Positions 1 through 6,567 of a stretch of DNA of 9,733 nt are shown one piece after another. The translations under genes and the position numbers were made by a program. The DNA is taken from NCBI GenBank assembly GCA_937136445.1, contig CAKZOQ010000009.1, positions 1 through 9,733 of the forward strand. The letters run 5' to 3'. This DNA comes from an uncultured Gemmatimonadota bacterium (GTDB taxonomy: Bacteria; Gemmatimonadota; Gemmatimonadetes; Longimicrobiales; Gaopeijiaceae). Position 1 is the stretch's first letter, and every line of letters begins with the position of its first letter. Below the pieces are notes generated by a model. It did no database searches. It saw only the letters and a list, made by a program, of their open reading frames with translations, and was not told where the DNA came from.

Positions 1-731
1 AGGGCCAGGAACAGGCCCAGGCGGTGGATGCCGATGGCGCCGATGGAGTATCCGATGGTGTCTCGGAAGAAGGTGTTCTCGTGCTCGCTCGTCTTCACCG
101 GCTCGCCCTTCTGGGGGTTGGTGACGGAGAGGATGAGCCCCCCGTGCAACGCCAGCGCGAAGCAGGTCGTGAAGAAGAACGTGATGGCGATCATGTGCGC
201 CGGGTTGTAGTGGAAGTGCAGGTACTGGTACCCGACGTTCGACACCCAATCCAGGTGCGAGATGATGCCGTAGGGGAAGCCGTGTCCCCAGGCTCCCAGC
301 AGAACCGGCCGGATCACCACGAGGGTGATGTAGGCCAGCACCGCGACGGCGTAGGCGACCGGTACGTGGTAGCCCATGCCCAGCTTCCGGGAGATCTCAG
401 CCTGCCGGAAGATCCAGGACACGAAGGCCCCGATCGCGCAGAAGGTGATGATCTGCCAGAGCCCGCCTTCGTACAGCGGCGCGATGGCCAGGCCGTACTC
501 GAGGGGCGGCGGATTGATGGAGATCTGCCACAGGTTCCAGGTCTGGCCTGCGAGGCCCTCGCCGATGGCGGCGCCCCAGACGCAGAGGATGGTCCCCAGC
601 GTCGCGAAAAAGGCCGTCGTGACACCGAAGAAGCCGACGTAGAAGGGGCCGACCCAGAAGTCGAAGAGATCCCCTCCGATCAGCGTGCCCCCTCGCACAC
701 GATATTTCTTTTCAAAGCTCAACATCGCCAT
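1..731 (-). CDS. pufL: Photosynthetic reaction centre L subunit (PufL), 3' end cut by window edge
   Basis: This is the L subunit of the type II reaction centre, an inner-membrane protein that binds the special-pair and accessory bacteriochlorophylls, a bacteriopheophytin, QA-side cofactors and the non-haem iron together with PufM. About 243 codons are visible; the family is about 275-285 residues, so roughly the last 35-40 are outside. The N-terminus MAMLSFEKKYRVRGGTL and the block HLDWVSN are nearly invariant in PufL. His159, His179, His196 and His236 correspond to Rhodobacter L153, L173, L190 and L230 (constant offset of 6), giving the accessory and special-pair chlorophyll ligands and two iron ligands. 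The offset reflects the initiator Met plus about five extra residues in the loop after the first helix (around 55-65). The start at 731 has GGGAG six bases upstream; an in-frame ATG at 725 is a less likely alternative. It lies 167 bp downstream of pufA. Confidence 0.97.
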   Translation of the reverse strand, partial: MAMLSFEKKYRVRGGTLIGGDLFDFWVGPFYVGFFGVTTAFFATLGTILCVWGAAIGEGLAGQTWNLWQISINPPPLEYGLAIAPLYEGGLWQIITFCAIGAFVSWIFRQAEISRKLGMGYHVPVAYAVAVLAYITLVVIRPVLLGAWGHGFPYGIISHLDWVSNVGYQYLHFHYNPAHMIAITFFFTTCFALALHGGLILSVTNPQKGEPVKTSEHENTFFRDTIGYSIGAIGIHRLGLFLA

Positions 732-773
732 CGGAGTCTCCCGGTGCGTGGCGTGTTACAAATGTGTCGTGTT

Positions 774-789
774 CCGCCCCGAAGGGCGG
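774..789 (-). promoter_or_regulatory. Intercistronic hairpin with cUUCGg tetraloop, pufA-pufL
   Basis: On the transcribed (minus) strand this is a perfect 6-bp GC stem, CCGCCC/GGGCGG, closed by a UUCG tetraloop on a C-G pair, one of the most stable RNA tetraloops. No U-run follows, so it does not look like a classical intrinsic terminator. In Rhodobacter, hairpins between pufA and pufL protect the pufBA message from 3' decay and set the antenna to reaction-centre ratio; the same role is inferred here from position and strength. Confidence 0.7.
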
Positions 790-792
790 GAT

Positions 793-827
793 GAGGGTGG
801 GGGCGCACACTTCGCACCCCCACCTTC
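793..827 (-). promoter_or_regulatory. Second intercistronic hairpin, pufA-pufL
   Basis: Positions 796-803 and 817-824 form a perfect 8-bp stem (GGTGGGGG/CCCCCACC) with a 13-base loop, and two further pairs are possible beyond one mismatch. It is the first hairpin met by polymerase after pufA and sits three bases before the UUCG hairpin. The tandem arrangement fits an mRNA-stabilising or attenuating element between antenna and reaction-centre genes. The structure is seen; the function is inferred. Confidence 0.65.
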
Positions 828-898
828 AGGTTCCCGCTCTGGAGCGACCCCGTGCATGCGGCCCCGGGGCACCCAGACGGACCAGCGGGCGAAGACGG

Positions 899-1054
899 CT
901 AACCGCCACCCACCGCGCTGGCTGCTCCCGAGATCCAGTTCCACTCTGGCGTGCTCAGGAGAATGAAGTGAATGGTGAACGCGAGCACTGCGAGAAAAAC
1001 GAACAGTGCCACAAGCGAACGCCGAGGGTCGAAGATCATCCACACTCTGTGCAT
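899..1054 (-). CDS. pufA: LH1 antenna alpha polypeptide (PufA)
   Basis: This 51-residue single-span membrane protein is the alpha polypeptide of the core light-harvesting ring around the reaction centre. The N-terminus MHRVWMIFDPRRSLVALFVF is the typical LH1-alpha start. The membrane segment runs from about residue 13 to 34, with His29 in the IHFILLST motif as the bacteriochlorophyll ligand. The short C-terminus ends in small residues (SGAASAVGGG). An upstream in-frame ATG at 1096 is rejected because the family begins at MHR and AGGAGG (1059-1064) lies four bases before the ATG at 1054. Its start is 13 bp after the pufB stop, so the two are surely co-transcribed. Confidence 0.97.
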   Translation of the reverse strand: MHRVWMIFDPRRSLVALFVFLAVLAFTIHFILLSTPEWNWISGAASAVGGG

Positions 1055-1067
1055 CGAACCTCCTCCC

Positions 1068-1214
1068 CTAGAGCCATGGGCGCCACATCCACACAAGGAT
1101 GTGCGCCACGATGGCGATTCCGGTGAACATGGCGAAGGACGTCATAAAGACGCTGTGGAACTCCTTCGCCTCGGACTCCGTCAGCCCTGAAAGGCTGGTT
1201 GCGGGTTGCTCCAT
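1068..1214 (-). CDS. pufB: LH1 antenna beta polypeptide (PufB)
   Basis: This 48-residue protein is the LH1 beta polypeptide, which pairs with PufA to bind bacteriochlorophyll a. It reads LTESEAKEFHSVFMTSF, then one membrane span, then AHILVWMWRPWL at the end. His38 (in AIVAHILVW) is the chlorophyll ligand and His20 is the conserved N-terminal-side histidine. The WRPWL ending is diagnostic of LH1 beta. AGGAGG at 1221-1226 is six bases upstream of the ATG. It is the first gene of the visible puf operon; no pufQ-like reading frame is seen before it. Confidence 0.96.
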   Translation of the reverse strand: MEQPATSLSGLTESEAKEFHSVFMTSFAMFTGIAIVAHILVWMWRPWL

Positions 1215-1396
1215 CAGTTACCTCCTGGAGTAGACACCCGTGATGCGGTGGTACCTCCACCGCGAAGGTCGCCCGTTCCGGGCGAAGACGAGCACCGTCG
1301 GCCCTCCACCGAGCTCGGCCCGAAGGCCTGGCTCGAGGAGACGACGATGTGTGTAGCAGATGCGGTATGGGATCCTGCAGCCATGGAGCGGACGCG
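1215..1396. promoter_or_regulatory. Divergent pufB / bchO intergenic region with structured puf leader
   Basis: These 182 bp separate the divergent starts of pufB and bchO and should hold promoters for both. I find no convincing -35/-10 pair and no TGT-N12-ACA site. What is visible are two adjacent hairpins near pufB: 1269-1285 (7-bp stem TCGCCCG/CGGGCGA, loop of 3) and 1245-1263 (7-bp stem GCGGTGG/CCACCGC, loop of 5). A 10-bp palindrome CCGAGCTCGG lies at 1309-1318. In the puf transcript both hairpins would lie in the leader, ending about 19 bases before the pufB Shine-Dalgarno sequence. The hairpins are seen; a role in message stability or translation is inferred. Confidence 0.5.
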
Positions 1397-2320
1397 ATGA
1401 GCCGACACCTCGACTGGCATGACGACGGAGCCGACTGGCCCCACCGATACCGGAGTCGCTTCGTCGAGGCGGCGGACCTTCGCTGGCACGTCCAGAGCTG
1501 GGGAGACCTCGATGGTCCCGACCCCACTCTGGTGCTGCTGCATGGAAGCGGCGCCTCCAGCCATTCCTGGTTCGCCCTCGCCCCGCTCCTCCACGAGGAG
1601 GGGTGGTCCCTTCTGTCCATGGACCTGCCCGGCCACGCCTTCACGCGGGTCCTGGAGGGCACCGAGCTCCGCCTCGTCCTGACCCTCCACGGGATGGCCG
1701 GCGCGGTGCGGGGCCTTCTGGATGTCCTGGGCGTGGCACCCGCCGGCTTCGTGGGCCACTCGGCCGGGGCGGCGGTGGCCCTCGAGGTGGCTCGGGACGG
1801 CGGACCGGCCCGAGGCGGCGGTGTGGTCCCGGTGGCAGGCCTCTGTCCGGCCCTCATGGCCGGTCGCGGTCTGCCGGAGGGGCCCGTTCCGGAGCTGGTG
1901 GGCGGCGCCTTTCGGAGCCGCTTCGTGGCGCACCTGACCTCGGGCCTGGTGCGGCACACCCGCGGGCTCGATTCGGTGCTCGACGGCACCGGCTCCAGCG
2001 TGCCCGAGGAGTCGCGCCAGTGCTACCGGATCCTCTCCGCCAACAGCGATCATGTGAATGCCACCCTGAGCCTCTTCACCCGCTGGGACCCCCAGGCCGT
2101 GCAAGACGGACTGAGCGGACACGACGGTCCGGTCCTTCTGGTCACGGGGAGCGAAGACGCCTGGATCGCGCCGTCCGAGGTGGCGCAGGCCGCCGAACGT
2201 CTGCCCCGGAGCCTGCTGGTCGAGCTCCCCGGCCTGGGCCATCTGGCCCACGAGGAGGCCGCCGAGACGGTCGCCCGTCACGTGCTGGCCTTCCTGGAGA
2301 ACGAAGCGCTCGACGACTGA
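1397..2320 (+). CDS. bchO: BchO-like alpha/beta hydrolase, putative Mg-chelatase accessory protein
   Basis: This 307-residue alpha/beta-fold hydrolase belongs to the BchO family of photosynthesis clusters, named as a magnesium chelatase accessory protein; its exact reaction is unsettled. The N-terminus RHLDWHDDGADWPHR followed by SRFVEAADLRWHVQ is characteristic of BchO. The fold signatures are the oxyanion loop LLHGSG (48-53), DLPGH (76-80), the nucleophile elbow GHSAG with Ser122, Asp254 in GSEDAWIAP and His282 in GLGHLAHEE, a complete Ser/Asp/His triad. The ATG at 1397 has GGAG eight bases before it and matches the family start; in-frame ATGs at 1349 and 1367 give a Cys-rich leader unlike the family. 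It is the only plus-strand gene here. Its stop lies 5 bp from the convergent bchZ stop. bchO more often sits beside bchI and bchD, so this location is unusual. Confidence 0.88.
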   Translation: MSRHLDWHDDGADWPHRYRSRFVEAADLRWHVQSWGDLDGPDPTLVLLHGSGASSHSWFALAPLLHEEGWSLLSMDLPGHAFTRVLEGTELRLVLTLHGMAGAVRGLLDVLGVAPAGFVGHSAGAAVALEVARDGGPARGGGVVPVAGLCPALMAGRGLPEGPVPELVGGAFRSRFVAHLTSGLVRHTRGLDSVLDGTGSSVPEESRQCYRILSANSDHVNATLSLFTRWDPQAVQDGLSGHDGPVLLVTGSEDAWIAPSEVAQAAERLPRSLLVELPGLGHLAHEEAAETVARHVLAFLENEALDD

Positions 2321-2325
2321 AGGCA

Positions 2326-3792
2326 TCAGGCGGCCACCTCCAGACCCCGACGAGCCTCGGTCACGTCCTCGGCCGTCACCTCGTCGCGCTCCGCCTGCTC
2401 GGCGGCGCGCTCGCTGGCGTCCCGCAGTCGCTTGGCCACGGAGATGCGCACCAGCGGCGGGAAGGCCTCCACCAGCTCGTCCAGGAGCTTCTGGGCGGCG
2501 ACGCTCCAGGGGACCGACTCGCCGGTGGGACGGGCCAGAGTGGCCTCGGCCTGATCCAGCTCGGTGCCCAGAGGGATGATGTGGAAGAGGGCGTCGAAGA
2601 GGGCGTTGCAGATCTCCTGCAGCAGGTACGTCGCCCCGGCGTAGCCCATGAAGGGGGTGCCGGTGTGGCGCCGGATGATGGCGCCGGGGAAAGAGGCCGG
2701 GATGTACTGGCTCCGCGAGCCCGCTTCGGCGGCGTACATGCGCTCGTTGAACGAGCCGAAGATGAGGAAGGGCGGGTCGGTCTTGAGCGACTCCCGCACC
2801 TCCGCGTGGTCGGTCTTCTGTCCGGGCTTCCGGGGGACGGCCAGCGTGCAGGGCATCCCCAGGTCCTCGGTCAGGTAGTGCTCGAGGCCCCGGGTGTAGG
2901 TCTCGTTGGCCACCACGGCGAAGGAGGAGGTGGCCAGGAAGTCCTGGGTCACGCTCCGCCAGAGATCCCAGATGGGCTTCAGCGTGGTGTGCTTCTCCTT
3001 CTCGATGAAGGGCTCGGGGTCCAGGTCGAGCTCCTCACCCAGCGCCCGCAGGAACTTCGTGGTGGAGTCCAGCCCGATGGGTGCCTGGAGGTAGGGCATC
3101 TCCAGCTCCTCGCAGAGCGCCCGCCCGAACTCCCGGTACATGCAGACGTTCAGGTCCGCGTCCGGGAGCTGATAGACGTCGTCCAGGTGGCTCCCCAGCG
3201 GGAAGACCATGTGGACCTCGCACCCCACGCCCTCCAGGAGCCGGCGGATCTCCGCCAGGTCCGAGGGCATGTTGAAGGTGCCGTAGATGGGCCCGATGAT
3301 GTTCACCAGCGGCTTGGCGTCGGGGCCGCGGTCGGGCTTCTTGCGGTTGCGGGCCCTCTTCTTGCCGAACTCCGTCCAGAGCCAGCGGATGGCCCGGTCG
3401 GCCGACTGCCACTGGTCCTCATCGATGGTGCGCGGCAGGAAGCGCATGAGGTCCGAACCCCGGGGCGTCACGCCGCCGCCGATCATCTCGGCGATGGAGC
3501 CGGTGACCACCACGGCGGGCTCGTCGGGGTTCAGGTTCGCCTTCAGGCTCTTCTCGGCGCGCCGGAGATTTTCCTCCGTGCCCGTCATGGAGAGCTCGTC
3601 CTCGCCCAGGCCGGTGACGGCGATGGGGAGCTCGTGGGGCGGGAGCGCGTCGGTGTAGTGGAGGACCGAGGTCACCGGGAGGTTCTCGCACCCCACGGGT
3701 CCGTCGATGACCACCTGCAGTCCCTTGATGGCGGTGAAGGCGTAGACGCTCCCCCAGTAGCCACCGGCGCGGTCATGATCGAGGACGAACAT
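2326..3792 (-). CDS. bchZ: Chlorophyllide a oxidoreductase subunit Z (BchZ)
   Basis: This 488-residue protein is the NifK-like subunit of chlorophyllide a oxidoreductase, which with BchY holds the catalytic 4Fe-4S cluster and substrate pocket for reducing the C7-C8 bond of the chlorin. Cys35 in DGPVGCENLPV is the single BchZ ligand to the BchY-BchZ cluster. TSVLHYTDALPP, TGSIAEMIGGG and IGPIYGTFNMPSD are strongly family-like. Residues about 429-488 (from WSVAAQKLLDELVEAFPPLV) resemble the small C-terminal PCP_red-type domain shared with dark protochlorophyllide reductase proteins. The length is normal. Its ATG overlaps the bchY stop by one base (TGATG), and a GGAGGAGG Shine-Dalgarno sequence lies within the last bchY codons, so translation is probably coupled. 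It converges on bchO without room for a terminator. Confidence 0.97.
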   Translation of the reverse strand: MFVLDHDRAGGYWGSVYAFTAIKGLQVVIDGPVGCENLPVTSVLHYTDALPPHELPIAVTGLGEDELSMTGTEENLRRAEKSLKANLNPDEPAVVVTGSIAEMIGGGVTPRGSDLMRFLPRTIDEDQWQSADRAIRWLWTEFGKKRARNRKKPDRGPDAKPLVNIIGPIYGTFNMPSDLAEIRRLLEGVGCEVHMVFPLGSHLDDVYQLPDADLNVCMYREFGRALCEELEMPYLQAPIGLDSTTKFLRALGEELDLDPEPFIEKEKHTTLKPIWDLWRSVTQDFLATSSFAVVANETYTRGLEHYLTEDLGMPCTLAVPRKPGQKTDHAEVRESLKTDPPFLIFGSFNERMYAAEAGSRSQYIPASFPGAIIRRHTGTPFMGYAGATYLLQEICNALFDALFHIIPLGTELDQAEATLARPTGESVPWSVAAQKLLDELVEAFPPLVRISVAKRLRDASERAAEQAERDEVTAEDVTEARRGLEVAA

Positions 3793-5579
3793 CAGGCCGT
3801 CACCTCCTCCTGCTCGGTGGCGTCGTCGAAGTCGGAGACGTCGCCGTCGGCCTTGGCCTTCTTCGCCGTCTTCTTGGCGGCATCCGGGCGGGCCTTCTGG
3901 GCCTTTTCGGTGCCGGCGTCCGCCCCGGTGACGGTCTTGCCGCCCCGGGCCTTGGCGTTCCGCTCGGCGGCGGAGAGGTGCCGTTCGGGCACTCCGCCGT
4001 GGCCGTAGCCCGCGGCGTGGCCCTCCCCCACCCCGGCGAAGAAGCTCTTCATCCGGTTGAGTCGGGCGCGGCCGTCGATGGCCCCGCCGATGACCTGCGA
4101 GAGGCCGCCGGCTCCAGCGGGCCCGAAGATGGGGCGCGCCGAGATGAGGTTGGTGAAGTAGAGCCCCGGGACGCCGTCTTCCTTGGCGGACTGGACGGTG
4201 GGCGTAGTGCCCAGGACCAGGTCGGGGTTCACGTCGCGGTAGGCGGCCTTGTCATCCTCGAGGCGCGCCCGGTACTGCACGTGGCAGCCGTGGGCTTCGA
4301 GCCATTCGCGGTCCGGATCGCTCCACTGGGAGCGGGGGAGTGCGGTGCCCACGTAGGGGACCTCCGCGCCGGCCTCGACGAGCACCCGGGCCACCAGGAG
4401 CTCACTGCCCTCGTAGCCCGAGACGACGATGCGGCCGTCGATGGGCGTCGCTGCGTAGGCCCCGCGGCAGGCGCCGGTAGCCGCGTCCACGGCGGCGTCC
4501 ACGAACTTCTTGGCGGTACCGGTCTTCTCGCCGACGGCCTGGAGCCAGGCGGCGGAACCGTCCACACCCACCGGCGCGGAGCCGATGACGGGGCGGCCGG
4601 CCTTCTGGAATTCACGCACGGCGCGGACGTAGAAGGGATGCACCGCTCCCACCACGTCGCAGTCCAGCGCCTGGTAGAGCTCGCGCCACTCCCGGGGCGG
4701 GACCACGGTGCCGACGGTGACGCCCATGGGCTTGAGCATCCCGTCGATGACCATGGGGTCCGCGGGGAAGAGCTCGCCCAGCAGCGTCACGGTGGGCCGG
4801 TCCTCCACCAGCGACTCCGGCCGCGCCACGGGGCCGTGCTCGGCCTCCTTGCGGGCGTAGCGGAGGAGCGCGCCTGCCAGGACGTCCTTGGCCTCGGCGT
4901 GGGTCGGCACTCCGAAGCCCGGCACGTCGATGCCGATGATGCGCACCCCGTTGATCTCGTCGGGCAGGAGGTCCAGCGGGACCCCGGAGGCCGTGGGAAT
5001 GCAGAGGTTCGTCATGACGATGGTGTCGTACTTCTCGGGATCGGCCAGATCCTCCATCGCCTGCTTGATGTCTTCGAAGAGCTGGCCGGTGACCAGCGTC
5101 TCGGAGTTGAAGGGCACGTAGCCCACCGTCCGCCGCGCACCGTAGAAGTGCGAGGTGAAGGTGAGACCGTACACGCAGCAGGCGGAGCCGGACAGGACGG
5201 TGGCCGTCCGGCGCATGCGAAGCCCCACGCGGAGGCTCCCGAAGGCCGGGCACATTCCCTGGGGCGCGTCGTGCGGGCCCAGCGGGTAGTCCTCGGTGAG
5301 ATCCTTCAGCACCTGGCTCTTGCCGGCGCCGTCGGCCTGGAGCAGCCGCTCCTGGCCTCCGTGACAGGAGGCGCCCTGGAGGGCGTCCGCGGCCTCCGGG
5401 GAGAGATCGGCCGCGGGGGCGGCGGCGTGGTTCGTGCCGCAGCCGCACGACCCGCCGGCCATCGCCTGGGACGCGGCGGAGGCGGACCCGCCTCCCGAAC
5501 AGCCACACGAGCCCCCGGTCGTCGGAGCTTCCGACGACGTCACGACGGGGAGCTGCATGCCGCCTTTAGACCGAGTCAT
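3792..5579 (-). CDS. bchY: Chlorophyllide a oxidoreductase subunit Y (BchY) with N- and C-terminal extensions
   Basis: This 595-residue protein is the NifD-like subunit of chlorophyllide a oxidoreductase. The core block MCPAFGSLRVGLRMRRTATV, then GSACCVYGLTFTSHFYGARR and VPFNSETLVTG, is almost invariant in BchY. Cys110, Cys135 and Cys193 keep the spacing (25 and 58) of the three reported cluster ligands of Roseobacter COR; BchZ gives the fourth. The protein is longer than the usual roughly 500 residues. Residues 1-70 add two GGSCGC repeats (Cys25/27 and Cys45/47), and residues about 532-595 form a tail that is Lys/Ala-rich then acidic. The ATG at 5579 has GGAG seven bases upstream and overlaps the bchX end by 14 bases. 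An ATG at 5558 (MQLPVVTSS) with AAAGG before it is a possible alternative; either start keeps both CGC motifs. The tail codons supply the bchZ ribosome site. Confidence 0.96.
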   Translation of the reverse strand: MTRSKGGMQLPVVTSSEAPTTGGSCGCSGGGSASAASQAMAGGSCGCGTNHAAAPAADLSPEAADALQGASCHGGQERLLQADGAGKSQVLKDLTEDYPLGPHDAPQGMCPAFGSLRVGLRMRRTATVLSGSACCVYGLTFTSHFYGARRTVGYVPFNSETLVTGQLFEDIKQAMEDLADPEKYDTIVMTNLCIPTASGVPLDLLPDEINGVRIIGIDVPGFGVPTHAEAKDVLAGALLRYARKEAEHGPVARPESLVEDRPTVTLLGELFPADPMVIDGMLKPMGVTVGTVVPPREWRELYQALDCDVVGAVHPFYVRAVREFQKAGRPVIGSAPVGVDGSAAWLQAVGEKTGTAKKFVDAAVDAATGACRGAYAATPIDGRIVVSGYEGSELLVARVLVEAGAEVPYVGTALPRSQWSDPDREWLEAHGCHVQYRARLEDDKAAYRDVNPDLVLGTTPTVQSAKEDGVPGLYFTNLISARPIFGPAGAGGLSQVIGGAIDGRARLNRMKSFFAGVGEGHAAGYGHGGVPERHLSAAERNAKARGGKTVTGADAGTEKAQKARPDAAKKTAKKAKADGDVSDFDDATEQEEVTA

Positions 5580-6567
5580 AGATGATCTCCAGCGACTCGG
5601 GCGCCACGTAGTCCACTCCCAGGAGGTCGCTCTTGGTGGCGGGGGTCAGGACCACGTCCCGGCCCACATCCTCGCCCTTGAAGAGGTCCAGAAGCTCCTC
5701 GTGGTCCAGCGGTTTGGGCGGGAGGGGCGGGGCGTTGGCCACGCCGTCCCCCAGCTCCTCGAAGAGCGGAGCCCAGCGGCTGCCGGGCCTCCCCACGATC
5801 TCGTAGTTGGCGCTCTTGCGGCGGATGTCGTCGTCCTGCGGGATGGCGCAGAGCACCGGGATCCCGACCTTCTCGGCGAAGGCCCGGGCCTCGCCCGTGC
5901 CGTCGTCCTTGTTGATGACGAGGCCGGCCACCCCGACGTTGCCGCCCATCTGCTGGAAGTAGTCCACGGCGCTGCAGACGTTGTTTGCCACGTAGAGGCT
6001 CTGCAGGTCGTTGGAGCCGACCACGATGACCTTCTGACACATGTCGCGGGCGATGGGCAGGCCGAAGCCGCCGCAGACCACGTCGCCCAGGAAGTCGAGG
6101 AGGACGTAGTCGAAGCCCCAGTCGTGGAAGCCCAGGTTGTCCAGGAGCTCGAAGCCGTGGATGATGCCGCGGCCTCCGCAGCCCCGGCCCACCTCCGGCC
6201 CGCCGAGCTCCATGGCGAAGACACCGTCCCGGATGAAGCAGACGTCGCCCACCTCCACCTCGTCGCCGGCGAGGCGCTTCTCGGAGGAGGTGTTGATGAT
6301 GGTGGGGCAGCTCCGCCCGCCGAAGAGAAGGGCGGTGGTGTCGCTCTTGGGGTCACACCCGATGAGGAGGACCTTCTTCCCCTGCTGGGCCATCATGTAG
6401 CTGAGGTTCGCCAACGCGAAGCTCTTGCCGATCCCGCCTTTTCCGTAGATGGCGATGACCTGCGTCTGCTTCTCCATCCGCGATTGATCCCCGTCGGAGG
6501 GAGTCGCGCCGGTCTCGGGGTCGAGGCCTGTGCCGTTGTTCTTGGCCGTGCCGGTCGGCTGGATCAT
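5566..6567 (-). CDS. bchX: Chlorophyllide a reductase iron protein subunit X (BchX)
   Basis: This 333-residue protein is the NifH-like ATPase that delivers electrons to BchYZ. It shows the Walker A loop YGKGGIGKS (41-49), LIGCDPKSDTT (68-78), and the two cysteines that bridge the homodimer 4Fe-4S cluster, Cys130 in GRGCGGRG and Cys165 in GDVVCGGFG. A 30-residue polar N-terminal leader before MEKQTQVIAIYGKGG is usual for BchX and separates it from BchL. The start at 6567 forms an ATGA overlap with the bchC stop and has GGAG nine bases upstream. A longer frame running upstream to 6738 is antisense-like low-complexity sequence inside bchC and is not used. The length matches the family. Confidence 0.97.
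   Translation of the reverse strand: MIQPTGTAKNNGTGLDPETGATPSDGDQSRMEKQTQVIAIYGKGGIGKSFALANLSYMMAQQGKKVLLIGCDPKSDTTALLFGGRSCPTIINTSSEKRLAGDEVEVGDVCFIRDGVFAMELGGPEVGRGCGGRGIIHGFELLDNLGFHDWGFDYVLLDFLGDVVCGGFGLPIARDMCQKVIVVGSNDLQSLYVANNVCSAVDYFQQMGGNVGVAGLVINKDDGTGEARAFAEKVGIPVLCAIPQDDDIRRKSANYEIVGRPGSRWAPLFEELGDGVANAPPLPPKPLDHEELLDLFKGEDVGRDVVLTPATKSDLLGVDYVAPESLEIIYDSV

Noticed and set aside
899..1096. A longer pufA starting at 1096
   Set aside because: The extra 14 residues overlap pufB, are unlike LH1 alpha, and the ideal ribosome site serves the ATG at 1054.
1212..1235. A tiny GTG frame (VSTPGGN) ending in a TGATG overlap with the pufB start, as a leader peptide
   Set aside because: It has no ribosome site at usable distance (the nearest GGAGG is about 16 bases away) and the overlap can easily arise by chance.
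1340..1370. A TGT-rich stretch upstream of bchO as a PpsR site
   Set aside because: None of the TGT triplets has ACA, or a single mismatch to it, 12 bases downstream.
1603..4008. An 801-codon plus-strand open frame over bchO and antisense to bchZ
   Set aside because: It overlaps two firmly identified genes, is rich in Gly/Arg/Pro low-complexity sequence and has no family motifs; it is a by-product of high GC.
3978..5585. A 535-codon plus-strand open frame antisense to bchY
   Set aside because: It is the antisense shadow of bchY with His/Gly/Val-rich content and no recognisable domain.
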